Assembly: GCF_025837095.1 (NCBI RefSeq)
Contig: NZ_CP107551.1
Coordinates: 4,272,668 to 4,336,667, forward strand
Direction: 5' to 3'
Origin: Rhodococcus sp. Z13
GTDB lineage: Bacteria > Actinomycetota > Actinomycetes > Mycobacteriales > Mycobacteriaceae
Length of the DNA: 64,000 nucleotides
This document shows positions 1-9,497 of the stretch, piece after piece. How positions within the stretch are numbered: the stretch's first letter is position 1; each line of letters starts with the position of its first letter. A program made the translations under genes and the position numbers. Below the pieces are notes generated by a model. It did not search any database. It had not been told where the DNA came from and saw only the letters and a program-made list of their open reading frames with translations.

Positions 1-2
1 TG

Positions 3-242
3 CGGGAGCATCCCGATTACGCCGCGGCCGTGCCCACCCCGGATCACTTCCTGCCGCTGCTGTACGTCGCGGGTCTGGCAGCCGAGTCCGGGGAGCAGCC
101 GCAGACGTTGGTCGACGGCGTCGAGTACGGCTCGTTGTCGATGACGTCCTACACGTTCGGCGCGCCGGCCTGCCCGCCGGGAAGCGACGGGCACGGTGCG
201 GGGCTGCCGGAGACCCCGGAACCGCCCGACACCAACCTCTGA
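3..242 (+). CDS. DODA-type / LigB-family extradiol dioxygenase, C-terminal end (partial)
   Basis: The open frame enters from the left edge and ends at TGA 240-242, so only the last 79 residues are present. The segment VPTPDHFLPLLYVAG followed by YGSLSMTSYTFG is the characteristic C-terminus of the LigB-fold 4,5-DOPA/YgiD-type dioxygenases, where the His of the PTPDH motif lies near the active site. The family cleaves catechol-type rings using a non-haem metal. The GTG at 30 is an internal codon, because coding sequence typical of the family (REHPDYAAA) continues upstream of it. The substrate cannot be told from this fragment. It converges with the esterase gene ending five bases away. Confidence 0.8.
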   Translation, partial: REHPDYAAAVPTPDHFLPLLYVAGLAAESGEQPQTLVDGVEYGSLSMTSYTFGAPACPPGSDGHGAGLPETPEPPDTNL

Positions 243-246
243 GTGG

Positions 247-1233
247 TCAGGCGGTCCGGTCCCCGTCGGTGTCGACGGCGACGACCGCGCGCCGCGCGAA
301 CCGGGTGCTGAGGCGGATCAGTTCCATGGCTTCGGGCAGCGCGCGGGCCAGTACGGGCCAGGCGTGGATCTGCCCGCGCCACAGGTGCGTCTCCACCGTG
401 TTGCCGGCCGACGCGAGCCGCTCGGTCATGATCTCCACGTCGGGGCGGGTCAGCTCGTATTCGGCGGCGCACATGAACAGGGGCGGGAACAGCACCGGGT
501 CGGCCTCGACCGGGTTCATCTCGCCTTCGATGGCCTCCTCGCCGGCGAACCAGCGGGGACGCAGCTTGTCGAGGGCCTTGATCGGCAGGTAGGCGTCCTT
601 CGCCATGTAGGCCGGGTCGTGCTTGTCGAGGTCGAGGTTGAGCAGCGGCGAGTAGCCGATGACCGCGGCGGGGGGCTGGATGCCGCGGCGGGCCGCGAGT
701 TCGGCGACCTTGACGGCGAGATAGCCGCCCGCGGAGTCGCCGCCGACGACGATGCGGGTGGGGTCGTCGGCGATCTCGAGCAGCGCCGTGTAGGCGTTCA
801 TCGCGTCCTGCACCGAGCCGGCGATCGGGACGGCCGGCACCTGCCGGTAGTCCATCGAGTACACCGGGGCGCCGGAGTCCAGCGCCAGCTGCACGCACAG
901 CTGCCGGTGGGTGGACGGGCCGCAGAAGACGAAGCCGCCGCCGTGGAAGTAGAGGATGGTGGCGTCCTCGAGCGGGTCGTCGGCGGGCTTCGGGGAGATG
1001 ATGCGCTCGCCGGGCACCCCGCCGAGTTCGGTGGGGGTGATGTGCACGACCCGCGGCCTGGGGGTGATCCGGTCGACCACCCACGACAGCCGGCCGAGCG
1101 CGGCGATGCCGAGGTCGTTGCTCGGCCACACGCTCAGGATCGGCTTGAACAGGATCCGGACCACCCAGAGCAGGATCAACGCGATCCTGCTACTGCGATC
1201 GTGCCAGGTCACCGTGTTCGTTCGCATGTGCAC
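247..1233 (-). CDS. Alpha/beta hydrolase, HSL/LipN-type esterase
   Basis: The 328-residue protein belongs to the hormone-sensitive-lipase group of carboxylesterases. It shows the oxyanion-hole motif HGGG at about residues 97-100 and the nucleophile elbow GDSAGG at about 165-170 with Ser167. A conserved DYR motif lies near 128. A hydrophobic stretch at about 18-36 could be a membrane anchor or a buried helix. The GTG at 1233 is followed by an in-frame ATG at 1227, so the exact start is unsure by two codons. Substrates are probably short or medium acyl esters. The gene stands alone between a convergent dioxygenase gene and the phosphodiesterase gene. Confidence 0.85.
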   Translation of the reverse strand: MHMRTNTVTWHDRSSRIALILLWVVRILFKPILSVWPSNDLGIAALGRLSWVVDRITPRPRVVHITPTELGGVPGERIISPKPADDPLEDATILYFHGGGFVFCGPSTHRQLCVQLALDSGAPVYSMDYRQVPAVPIAGSVQDAMNAYTALLEIADDPTRIVVGGDSAGGYLAVKVAELAARRGIQPPAAVIGYSPLLNLDLDKHDPAYMAKDAYLPIKALDKLRPRWFAGEEAIEGEMNPVEADPVLFPPLFMCAAEYELTRPDVEIMTERLASAGNTVETHLWRGQIHAWPVLARALPEAMELIRLSTRFARRAVVAVDTDGDRTA

Positions 1234-1318
1234 ACACTATGTGACCGATGCGGGTCGCGGCATCGAGAGTTCCGACACCCGCGGCGGCACGCGGAGTCGC
1301 CGGTCACTCCGTCGCGGG

Positions 1319-2455
1319 TCACCCGATCCGCAGCAGGGGCACGAGCAGTTCCTCGTCGGTGAGCGCGCCGTGCTGGCCAGGCAGGTTCGACATGACCTGC
1401 TCCCCCTCGCTGCGGATCACCGAGGCCTCGCCCCGTCCGACGGCCACGATGTCGCCGATGCGTTTCGTCAGGGCCGGGTCGGGGTCGGATCCGAACAGGC
1501 ACGCCTCGAGCGCGTCGTCGCGGGTGCCGACCCACGCGTCGTCGCCGAGTTCGTTGCGCCAGCGTTCGAGGACGCGGTCGACGTCGTCGGTGTAGACGTG
1601 GCGGCAGCGGGGTTCACCGGCGATGACGGTGACGTCCTCGCCGAGGCCGGGGACGTGGTCGAAGTCGAGGCGGCGACCCCGGGAGGCGTCGACCATGCCG
1701 TGGTCGGCGGTGACGAGCAGCCGCACCCCGGCGGGCAGGGCGGCGGCGAGTTGTTCGACGAACCGGTCGACCACCGTGAGCTGCGCGAGCCACGCCGGGG
1801 ATTCGGGGCCGTAGAGGTGACCGAGGGTGTCCACCTCGCCGATGTAGCAGTAGACGAGACTGCGGTCGCCGGCGCCGACGGCCGCGACGACCTGGGCGAG
1901 CAGGTCGCCGTAGGCGGAGACCCCCACGAAGTTGCCGCCGCGCAGCACCGCGCGGGTCAGGCCGCTGCCCTCGAACGCGCGGGGGACGACAGTGGTGACG
2001 GCCAGGCCCGCCCGGCGGCCGCGTTCGAACACCGTCGGGTGGGGTTGCACGGTCTCGGGGACGAGATCGTCGCGCTGGTCGAGGGCGGTGCCGGCGACGG
2101 TCCAGCGGAGCCAGTTGACGGGCGCCTCGATCTCGTCGACGTAGGACTGGTAGCCGGTGATGCCGTGCAGGCCGGAGGGCAGGCCGGTGCCGAGGGAGGC
2201 GAGGCTGACCGCGGTGGTGGTGGGGAACCCGGCGCGGATCGCGGCGCCGGGCACCCCGGTGAGATACGGCGCGGATTTCGTGTTGCGTTGCAACAACTCC
2301 CATCCCATGCCGTCGACGAGGAGGACGACGGTGTGGTCGCTGGGAGCGAGGGCGAGTCGGTTGGCCTCGCCGGCGACCCCCGCGGACGCGAGCACCGACG
2401 GCATCAGGTCGGCGAGGGTCGGCTCGGCGTAGACGTCACGCAGCGGCAGGCTCAT
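1319..2455 (-). CDS. Alkaline-phosphatase-superfamily phosphodiesterase / nucleotide pyrophosphatase
   Basis: The product (378 residues from the ATG at 2455; a GTG six codons upstream is also possible) has the type I phosphodiesterase fold. It carries LLVDGMGWELL with the first metal-binding Asp, the nucleophile region GFPTTTAVSLASLGTG, and a late TADHGMVD metal site. Actinobacterial homologues are annotated as nucleotide pyrophosphatase or alkaline phosphatase family proteins. No signal peptide is evident, so it is probably cytoplasmic. It lies downstream of catC in the same direction with a 36-base gap, so read-through from the cat genes is possible, but nothing links its activity to aromatic catabolism. 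Confidence 0.8.
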   Translation of the reverse strand: MSLPLRDVYAEPTLADLMPSVLASAGVAGEANRLALAPSDHTVVLLVDGMGWELLQRNTKSAPYLTGVPGAAIRAGFPTTTAVSLASLGTGLPSGLHGITGYQSYVDEIEAPVNWLRWTVAGTALDQRDDLVPETVQPHPTVFERGRRAGLAVTTVVPRAFEGSGLTRAVLRGGNFVGVSAYGDLLAQVVAAVGAGDRSLVYCYIGEVDTLGHLYGPESPAWLAQLTVVDRFVEQLAAALPAGVRLLVTADHGMVDASRGRRLDFDHVPGLGEDVTVIAGEPRCRHVYTDDVDRVLERWRNELGDDAWVGTRDDALEACLFGSDPDPALTKRIGDIVAVGRGEASVIRSEGEQVMSNLPGQHGALTDEELLVPLLRIG

Positions 2456-2491
2456 ACCCCGAGTATGAGCCACCGCTCCGCGTGCGGAGGC

Positions 2492-2773
2492 TCACTTGAT
2501 GTCGGAGCCGTGCTTCGTCAGCGGGGTGACCTCGATGTCCATGTAGGGGAACAGCGGCAGGTTCCACAGGATCTCGTGGAGTTCGTCGGCGGAGTCGACG
2601 TCGAAGATCGAGATGTTGCTGTACTTGCCGACGATCCGCCAGATCTCGCGCCACTTGCCCTGCCGCTGCAGGTCCTGGCTGTAGGCCTTCTCCCGCGCGA
2701 TCGTCTCGGCGCGCACCTCGGGGTCGAGGTCGCGGGGGATGTCGACGTCCATCCGAACGTGGAACAGTGCCAT
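2492..2773 (-). CDS. catC: Muconolactone delta-isomerase
   Basis: A 93-residue protein matching the compact muconolactone isomerase family in length and sequence. Landmarks are the start MALFHVRMDVDIP, an REKAYSQDLQRQGKW helix, and NLPLFPYMDIEVTPL. The family forms a ferredoxin-like oligomer that converts muconolactone to 3-oxoadipate enol-lactone (EC 5.3.3.4), the third step of the catechol ortho-cleavage route. The ATG is preceded by an AGAAGGAGA ribosome-binding site. It lies 44 bases downstream of catB and completes a catABC operon. Confidence 0.96.
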   Translation of the reverse strand: MALFHVRMDVDIPRDLDPEVRAETIAREKAYSQDLQRQGKWREIWRIVGKYSNISIFDVDSADELHEILWNLPLFPYMDIEVTPLTKHGSDIK

Positions 2774-2817
2774 GGTGTTTCTCCTTCTGCTGTGAGCCCG
2801 GTGCCGCGACCTGCCGG

Positions 2818-3945
2818 TCAGTCGCGGGCGTACTTCTTCACGACGTCCATGTCCAGTTCGACACCGAGACCCGGCCCCTCCGGCAGGTGCACCTGCCCCT
2901 CGGAGTAGTCGAGCGGGGTCTGCAGCAGTTCCACGGCGAACAGCTGCGGGCCGAACAGTTCGGTGCCGTGGTCGATGCCCGGCTCGGAGCACGCGAAGTG
3001 CACGGACGCGGCGGTACCGATCGGTCCCTCGATCGAGGTGGCGCCGTGGCAGCGCAGACCGGCGGCCTTCGCCACCGCGACGACCTGCTTGCTGCGCTGC
3101 AGACCGCCGCACTTGGTGGTCTTGAGTGCGATGACGTCGGCGGCGCCGAGCCGGGCGACCTCGTAGGCGTCGTGCGGGGTCTGCACCGACTCGTCGGCCA
3201 TCACGGGCGCGGAGATCCGGCGGTTGATCTCGGCGAGGACGTCGAGTTGGTCTGCGGGCGTGGGCTGCTCGATGAGTTCGACGCCGCCGTCGACGAGCTG
3301 CGGGACGTACCGCAGGGCGGTGAACCGATCCCAGCGGGCGTTGACGTCGATGCTGAAACCGACCTCGCCACCGAAGGCCTCGACGACCTTGACCACGCGG
3401 TCGGTGTCGACGGCCGGGTCGAGCGCGCCCATCTTGAGCTTGAAGGAGAAGTTGAGACGCTGCTCGCGCTTGTGCGTGACCTCCTCGACGATCTCCTCGA
3501 GCGGGGCCGCGCCGAGCGCCCAGCGCACGTCCACCCCGGTGCGGAACACGCCGCCGAGCAGCGCCGCGACCGGCAGACCGAGGCTGCGACCCCACGCGTC
3601 GTGCATGGCGATCTCGACGGCGGCCTTGGCGAAGCGGGCGTTGGCGACGATGCGTTCGACATCGACCATGACACCACTGATCTCGTCGACACCCCGGCCG
3701 ACGATGTAGGGGCCGATGTACCGCTCGACGATCTGCTGCATCGTCTCGACCGACTCGCCACCCCACCACGGTCCGCCCGGGACGACCCCTTCGCCGTAGC
3801 CGGTGACGCCGCCGACGGTGGTCACCGCCACGAGCAGGATCGGCTGGGCCTCGGCGGTGGTGGTGGCGAACTTGTGCGGGCGGATCAGCGGCACGTCGAC
3901 GATCGTCGTGGTGACGGAGGCGATCTTCAGGTCGGGGTCGGACAT
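2818..3945 (-). CDS. catB: Muconate cycloisomerase
   Basis: A 375-residue enolase-superfamily enzyme that cyclises cis,cis-muconate to muconolactone (EC 5.5.1.1). The expected active-site elements are present: the KLK pair at about 169-171, metal ligands Asp200 (FSIDVN), Glu226 (LIEQP) and Asp251 (MADES), and Lys275 (ALKTTK). The length is normal for bacterial muconate lactonising enzymes. The ATG at 3945 has only a weak Shine-Dalgarno (GAGCAG). It sits between catA and catC, but a 151-base gap with a strong hairpin separates it from catA. A chloromuconate cycloisomerase is a conceivable alternative, but the catA/catC context favours the unsubstituted pathway. Confidence 0.95.
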   Translation of the reverse strand: MSDPDLKIASVTTTIVDVPLIRPHKFATTTAEAQPILLVAVTTVGGVTGYGEGVVPGGPWWGGESVETMQQIVERYIGPYIVGRGVDEISGVMVDVERIVANARFAKAAVEIAMHDAWGRSLGLPVAALLGGVFRTGVDVRWALGAAPLEEIVEEVTHKREQRLNFSFKLKMGALDPAVDTDRVVKVVEAFGGEVGFSIDVNARWDRFTALRYVPQLVDGGVELIEQPTPADQLDVLAEINRRISAPVMADESVQTPHDAYEVARLGAADVIALKTTKCGGLQRSKQVVAVAKAAGLRCHGATSIEGPIGTAASVHFACSEPGIDHGTELFGPQLFAVELLQTPLDYSEGQVHLPEGPGLGVELDMDVVKKYARD

Positions 3946-4006
3946 CGGAACTGCTCACAATCGGGGGTCGGGTCGTGACGGGGGACATCCCGGTACCGCG
4001 CGCAGC

Positions 4007-4043
4007 ACGAATGCCGGTGCCCCTCGGGGACACCGGCATTCGT
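4007..4043 (-). promoter_or_regulatory. Perfect 13-bp stem hairpin between catA and catB
   Basis: The arms ACGAATGCCGGTG and CACCGGCATTCGT are perfect complements around an 11-base loop. No T-run follows on the transcribed (minus) strand, so it is not a classical intrinsic terminator. It could lower catB/catC expression relative to catA, or be an RNA processing or stability element. This role is inference. Confidence 0.55.
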
Positions 4044-4063
4044 CACGCGCACCGGGTACTCAT

Positions 4064-5020
<957 letters not shown>

Positions 5021-5031
5021 TCACCGGATTT

Positions 5032-5066
5032 GTACGCTGTGCGTACTTGTGTGTCGCAGTGCGTAC
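5032..5066. promoter_or_regulatory. Proposed CatR operator between catA and catR
   Basis: A perfect palindrome GTACGC-TGT-GCGTAC occupies 5032-5046, and a third GCGTAC half-site follows at 5061-5066, 20 bases after the previous one. IclR-family regulators commonly bind such repeated or palindromic sites in divergent promoter regions. The position between the two starts fits control of catA and autoregulation of catR. Binding by CatR is inferred. Confidence 0.55.
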
Positions 5067-5146
5067 ATCACATACTGTGCGGGGTGTCACACCGCTTGTC
5101 AACACCGAATCGGGCAACATCGAGGAGTCCGCAGGTAGGAGAGGGA

Positions 5147-5944
5147 ATGTCGAGTACGGACCTAGGCAACGGTCGTAACGGTGACCGCGACTTCATCCAG
5201 AGCATCGAGCGCGGTTTCGCGGTGCTGCACGCCTTCGACGACAAGGATCCGAATCCCACTCTCGCCGAACTGGCCTCGAAGACCGGGCTGTCCCGGCCCG
5301 CGGTCCGCCGGATCCTGCTCACCCTGCAGAAGCTCGGCTACGTCGCCTCCCACGGCACCCGCTGGTCGCTCACCCCGCGCGTGCTGAGCATCGGGCAGCA
5401 CTACACCTCCTCGCACGCCCTCGTGGACTCCGCACTGCCGAAGCTCGTCGAGATCGCCGAGCACACCAGCGAATCCGCGTCCCTCGGCGTGCTCGACGGC
5501 ACCGAGGTCGTCTACGCGGCCCGCGTGCCGGTGCGCCGGATCATGAGCATCAATGTCTCCGTCGGCACACGTGTACCCGCCTTCGCCACCTCGATGGGTC
5601 GGGCGCTGCTGGCCTGGTCGCCGCGCGAACTCGTGGACCAGGTGCTGGAACGCACGCAGTTCCAGCGGTTCACGGATTCGACCATCGACAACGCGGACGA
5701 TCTGCGGGCCGAACTGGCGCGGATCCGCGAGCAGGGTTACGCCCTCACCCTCGCCGAACTCGAGGACGGCCTGATCACCCTCGCCGCCCCGGTCTTCGAC
5801 ACCACCGGTCACGCGGTCGGCGTGCTCGCGTGTTCCACCTCGACGGGCCGGCACACCCCCGGGTCCTTCCGCGACCTCGCGGCCAAGCGGGTGGTGGACT
5901 GCGCCGAGCGCCTCAGCAGCGAACTCGGTTACCGGCTGCACTGA
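5147..5944 (+). CDS. catR: IclR-family transcriptional regulator of the cat operon
   Basis: A 265-residue IclR-type protein. The N-terminal winged helix-turn-helix (about 15-75) contains TLAELASKTGLSRPAVRRIL. The effector-binding domain follows, with the typical AFATSMGRALLAW segment and a C-terminal GVLACSTSTGRHT. The ATG at 5147 follows the purine-rich GGTAGGAGAGGGA and is preferred to the upstream in-frame ATG at 5030, which would lie inside the proposed operator. It is divergent from catA, the arrangement reported for rhodococcal catR-catABC, where muconate-type intermediates act as effectors. Repressor or activator mode cannot be read from sequence. Confidence 0.9.
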   Translation: MSSTDLGNGRNGDRDFIQSIERGFAVLHAFDDKDPNPTLAELASKTGLSRPAVRRILLTLQKLGYVASHGTRWSLTPRVLSIGQHYTSSHALVDSALPKLVEIAEHTSESASLGVLDGTEVVYAARVPVRRIMSINVSVGTRVPAFATSMGRALLAWSPRELVDQVLERTQFQRFTDSTIDNADDLRAELARIREQGYALTLAELEDGLITLAAPVFDTTGHAVGVLACSTSTGRHTPGSFRDLAAKRVVDCAERLSSELGYRLH

Positions 5945-5968
5945 GAAAGCCCTGTCCGGAAGCAGTTT

Positions 5969-5990
5969 CCCGGGAGGCTCCCCTCTCGGG
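5969..5990. terminator. Convergent hairpin between catR and pheR
   Basis: CCCGGGAGG and CCTCTCGGG form a 9-bp stem with one mismatch around a CTCC loop, in the 51 bases between the two convergent stop codons. It could serve transcription from either side. Confidence 0.45.
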
Positions 5991-5995
5991 TTCCG

Positions 5996-6922
5996 TCATC
6001 GGCGCAGCGTCACCGACGGCGCCACCCCGTACTTGCGCTTGTACGCCGCTGCGAACCGTCCGGTGTGCGTGATCCCCCACTTCAGGGCCACATCGGTGAC
6101 CGACAGTTCCGCGGCGTCGCCCGCCGCGAGCTCCTCGTGGATGCGCTCGAGGCGCAGGTCCAGCAGGTAGTCGCGCGGGCACACCCCGAGGTACTCGCGG
6201 AAACCCTCCTGCAGGCGCCGCACGCTCACGCCGGCCACCTCGGCCATCTCGGCGGTGGTCCACGCCGAGGCAGGATCCTCGTGCAACCGGTCGAGCACCC
6301 GCTTGATGATCCGCGGACGCGCGCCCCCGGCCGGATCCGCGTCCTCGGGCATGACGGCGAGGATGAACGACGAGGTCAGCGCACCCGACAACTGCTCGGC
6401 GACAAGCGGATTCCGCCAGAGTGTTTCGTCCGATTTGAGCTGTTCGACGATCGAGCGCAACAAGGTCATCCAGCTCTGTCCCGCCGGGGTCGTCAGGTCC
6501 ACGCGGTCCGGGAGCCGCAGGTCGGGCCGGGCCAGGATGCGGGCCATCTCGCGCTGCAGGTAGTCGCGTTCGAGCTTGATCCCGACGATCTCGCAGTCGC
6601 GTGACCACCGCTGCTCCGGGGCGGCGGTGTCGGGCCGGAAGATCACGGCCTGGCCGACCCCCGAAAGAACCCCCTCACCTGCGGAGATGCGACCGGATAC
6701 GGGGATGTTCACGGCGTATCCGCCCGGATGTTCGCTGCGGATCGACACCGCCGCTCCCCACCCGATCCGCGCGAGCCGGATGGGGCCGAGGGGCAGGGTG
6801 CGGAGCCGCAGCGACGGCGCGACGTCGTCGAGCGGTGTGAGTTCGTGCTCGAAGTACGCGTTCGAGACGACCTCCTCCACTTCCTCCCAGTCGACCGGCC
6901 CCGGAGTCGGCTCCACTGCCAT
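5996..6922 (-). CDS. pheR: AraC/XylS-family regulator of the phenol hydroxylase operon
   Basis: A 308-residue AraC-type activator. The N-terminal ligand-binding domain (about 20-190) is followed by a C-terminal double helix-turn-helix (about 205-308), including TTAEMAEVAGVSVRRLQEGF and a second helix pair before the terminal KRKYGVAPSV. The ATG at 6922 is chosen because GGTGAGGAG precedes it; a longer frame to 7027 lacks such a site. The gene is divergent from pheA2A1 across 247 bases. This is the layout described for PheR-controlled phenol hydroxylase genes in rhodococci, so the effector is probably phenol or a related aromatic. The specific role is inferred from context. Confidence 0.75.
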   Translation of the reverse strand: MAVEPTPGPVDWEEVEEVVSNAYFEHELTPLDDVAPSLRLRTLPLGPIRLARIGWGAAVSIRSEHPGGYAVNIPVSGRISAGEGVLSGVGQAVIFRPDTAAPEQRWSRDCEIVGIKLERDYLQREMARILARPDLRLPDRVDLTTPAGQSWMTLLRSIVEQLKSDETLWRNPLVAEQLSGALTSSFILAVMPEDADPAGGARPRIIKRVLDRLHEDPASAWTTAEMAEVAGVSVRRLQEGFREYLGVCPRDYLLDLRLERIHEELAAGDAAELSVTDVALKWGITHTGRFAAAYKRKYGVAPSVTLRR

Positions 6923-7169
6923 CGGCTCCTCACCTTCGTTTCGGCTCGTGATCGGCGCTCGACCTGCGCTTTTACGCAGATCCGCGCGTGCGTCATCCAG
7001 TGTGATGCGGAACACGGTCCCAGGCAAACAAGGACCTTGGACCCACTCGTCGCGCTAGATGGATAGTGACCGCGCTCACTGGATCGCACAAGCGACGCGC
7101 CGTCCATATGGTCTGTGTCACACCGAATCGAAGTCCACCCACTCGCACCGGACAGGAGGACGCAGAGAG

Positions 7170-7736
7170 ATGGATCAGCGCACACTCCGCAACATCTTCG
7201 GCCAGTTCGCCAGCGGCGTCACCGTCATCACCTGCGCGAACAGCGACGGAGAGCCGCACGGCGCGACCGTCACCGCGTTCACGGCGATCTCGCTCGAACC
7301 CCGCCTGTGCCAGGTCACCCTGACCCGGACGTCCAAGGCCTGCAAGTTCCTGTCCGGCGCGCCGTTCGCGGTCAACATCCTCGCCGCCGACCAGGTCGGT
7401 ACCGCACTGCACTTCGCCGGCCGGCCCCAGTCCCCCGGACCGGTCTGGGAACAGGGCCCCACCGCCCCGATCCTCGCCGGCACCGCCGCCACCCTGTCGT
7501 GCACCCCCTGGCGCGAATACGACGGCGGCGACCACGTCATCTACATCGGCGAGATCGTCGACGCCACCTTCGACGAGACGGCCGATCCGCTTCTGTTCTA
7601 CCGCAGCACATTCCACGACCTCGGCGCTCCCAGCGCCTCCGCCGCCTGGAACGGTTCGCTCGACGACCCGCACAGCGGATGGTTCGACTCCGGCACCCGT
7701 TTCGTGCCGTTCGGTCTCGCCCCGGCCCGCGTCTGA
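7170..7736 (+). CDS. pheA2: Flavin reductase component of two-component phenol hydroxylase
   Basis: A 188-residue HpaC/flavin-reductase-like (split-barrel) protein. Landmarks are [10 protein letters not shown] near the N-terminus, the flavin-contact region [13 protein letters not shown], and APFAVNIL. Such reductases use NAD(P)H to make free reduced flavin, which diffuses to the partner oxygenase. The start is the ATG at 7170, about ten bases after AGGAGG; an in-frame ATG at 7059 lies in the divergent promoter region. It is co-directional with pheA1, 53 bases upstream. pheA2 before pheA1 beside a divergent AraC gene supports assignment to phenol hydroxylation rather than 4-hydroxyphenylacetate oxidation. 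Confidence 0.85.
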   Translation: MDQRTLRNIFGQFASGVTVITCANSDGEPHGATVTAFTAISLEPRLCQVTLTRTSKACKFLSGAPFAVNILAADQVGTALHFAGRPQSPGPVWEQGPTAPILAGTAATLSCTPWREYDGGDHVIYIGEIVDATFDETADPLLFYRSTFHDLGAPSASAAWNGSLDDPHSGWFDSGTRFVPFGLAPARV

Positions 7737-7789
7737 GACATCACGCGATCCCGAACTTCCCTTCACCACCCCGGACAAGGAGATCCTCC

Positions 7790-9403
7790 ATGACCACCAC
7801 CGAGCCCCGGCCCACGGACACCGTCGACCGTTCCAAGGTCAACGTGGCCGCCGACCATCCGGCCAACCAGCAGCAGAACTTCGCCTCCCGCCCGATGACC
7901 GGCGACGAGTACATCGCCTCCATCGACGACGGCCGCGAGATCTACCTGCACGGTGAGCGTGTCAAGGACTTCACCAACCACCCGGCCTTCCGCAACTCCA
8001 TCCGGATGACGGCGCGCCTCTACGACGCCCTGCACACCGGTGAGCACGTCAACACCCTCACCGTCCCCACCGACACCGGCAACGGCGGCGTGACCATGCC
8101 GTTCTTCCGCACCCCGAAGTCCGCGGACGACCTGCGTGCCGACCGCGACGCCATCGCCACCTGGGCGCGCCTGACCTACGGCTGGATGGGCCGCAGCCCC
8201 GACTACAAGGCGTCCTTCCTCGGCACGCTCGGTGCGAACGACGAGTTCTACTCGCCCTTCCAGGAGAACGCGAAGCGCTGGTACCGCGAGTCGCAGGAGA
8301 AGGTCCTGTACTGGAACCACGCCATCATCAACCCGCCGGTCGACCGCTCGCTGCCGCCGGACCAGGTCGGCGACGTGTTCATGAAGGTCGAGAAGGAGAC
8401 CGACGCCGGCCTCATCGTCTCCGGGGCCAAGGTCGTGGCCACCGGCTCGGCGATCACCAACTACAACTTCATCGCCCACTACGGCCTGCCCATCAAGAAG
8501 AAGGAATTCGCGCTGATCTGCACGGTGCCGATGGACGCACCCGGCATCAAGCTGATCTCGCGCGCCTCCTACTCGCAGAACGCCAACGTCGCCGGTTCGC
8601 CGTTCGACTACCCGCTGTCCTCGCGGATGGACGAGAACGACGCGATCTTCATCTTCGACAAGGTCCTCGTGCCCTGGGAGAACGTCTTCATGTACGGAGA
8701 CGTGGAGAAGATCAACAACTTCCTCGGCGGATCCGGCTTCCTCCAGCGCTTCACGCTGCAGGGCTGCACCCGCCTGGCCGTCAAGCTCGACTTCATCGCC
8801 GGTCTGCTCATGAAGGCCCTCGACGCCACCGGCGCCGGCGGATTCCGCGGTGTGCAGACCCGCGTCGGCGAGGTCATCGGCTGGCGCAACCTGTTCTGGT
8901 CGCTGTCCGACGCCATGGTCAACAATCCCGAACCGTGGGTCGGCGACACCGTCATCCCCAAGCTCGAATACGGCCTCACCTACCGGATGTTCGCGATGCA
9001 GGGTTACCCGCGCATCAAGGAGATCATCGAGCAGGACGTCGCCTCGGGCCTGATCTACCTGCCCTCCTCCGCCGCCGACTTCCAGAACCCCGACGTACGC
9101 CCGTACCTCGACAAGTACGTCCGCGGCTCGGACGGCATCCAGGCCGTCGACCGCGTGAAGGTCATGAAGGCCCTGTGGGATTCGATCGGCTCCGAGTTCG
9201 GTGGCCGCCACGAGCTCTACGAGCGGAACTACGCCGGCAACCACGAGAACGTCAAGGCCGAACTGCTCTTCGCCGCCGAGGGCCGCGGTGACGTCGCCTC
9301 CATGAAGGGCTTCGCGGAACAGTTCATGAGCGAATACGACCTCGACGGCTGGACCGTGCCCGACCTGATCGGCAACGCGGACGTCAGCGCGTACTACAAG
9401 TAA
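7790..9403 (+). CDS. pheA1: FAD-dependent phenol hydroxylase, oxygenase component (HpaB family)
   Basis: A 537-residue member of the HpaB/PheA1 family with acyl-CoA-dehydrogenase-like fold. It spans the family's N-terminal domain and the C-terminal helical domain. Recognisable segments include [41 protein letters not shown] and [13 protein letters not shown]. The enzyme binds reduced FAD from PheA2 and hydroxylates a phenol ortho to the OH, here probably phenol to catechol, feeding CatA. An AAGGAG site precedes the ATG, and a strong GC hairpin follows the stop. 4-Hydroxyphenylacetate 3-hydroxylase is the main alternative; the cat/ben surroundings and absence of homoprotocatechuate genes argue for phenol. 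Confidence 0.85.
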   Translation: MTTTEPRPTDTVDRSKVNVAADHPANQQQNFASRPMTGDEYIASIDDGREIYLHGERVKDFTNHPAFRNSIRMTARLYDALHTGEHVNTLTVPTDTGNGGVTMPFFRTPKSADDLRADRDAIATWARLTYGWMGRSPDYKASFLGTLGANDEFYSPFQENAKRWYRESQEKVLYWNHAIINPPVDRSLPPDQVGDVFMKVEKETDAGLIVSGAKVVATGSAITNYNFIAHYGLPIKKKEFALICTVPMDAPGIKLISRASYSQNANVAGSPFDYPLSSRMDENDAIFIFDKVLVPWENVFMYGDVEKINNFLGGSGFLQRFTLQGCTRLAVKLDFIAGLLMKALDATGAGGFRGVQTRVGEVIGWRNLFWSLSDAMVNNPEPWVGDTVIPKLEYGLTYRMFAMQGYPRIKEIIEQDVASGLIYLPSSAADFQNPDVRPYLDKYVRGSDGIQAVDRVKVMKALWDSIGSEFGGRHELYERNYAGNHENVKAELLFAAEGRGDVASMKGFAEQFMSEYDLDGWTVPDLIGNADVSAYYK

Positions 9404-9410
9404 CCGACTC

Positions 9411-9458
9411 CCGCGCGCGGGCGGATGCTCTCCGTTCCCCCTGCCCGCCCGCGCGCGG
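9411..9458 (+). terminator. Rho-independent-like hairpin after pheA1
   Basis: CCGCGCGCGGGCGG (9411-9424) and CCGCCCGCGCGCGG (9445-9458) are perfect 14-bp complements with a 20-base loop, starting eight bases after the pheA1 stop. No clear T-run follows. Confidence 0.65.
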
Positions 9459-9497
9459 CCCCCAACCTCCCCTGTCCACCGCGAAGGAGCGTCCGAG

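Noticed and set aside
30-242. Independent 70-residue small protein at the left edge
   Set aside because: Family-like sequence continues upstream of the GTG to the window edge, so this is the C-terminus of a larger dioxygenase-family gene.
149-1129. Open frame of 326 codons overlapping the esterase gene on the same strand
   Set aside because: Composition is Arg/His/Pro-rich with no family pattern, and the frame is a GC-rich shadow of the esterase, whose HGGG and GDSAGG motifs are clear in the other frame.
956-2908. Long 650-codon plus-strand frame across the esterase and phosphodiesterase genes
   Set aside because: It spans two convincing minus-strand genes and catC. Its Gly/Val/Asp-rich translation without motifs is typical of an antisense frame in high-GC DNA.
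7059-7169. Longer N-terminus for PheA2 from the ATG at 7059
   Set aside because: The extra 37 residues are unlike the flavin reductase family and lie in the divergent promoter region; AGGAGG supports the ATG at 7170.
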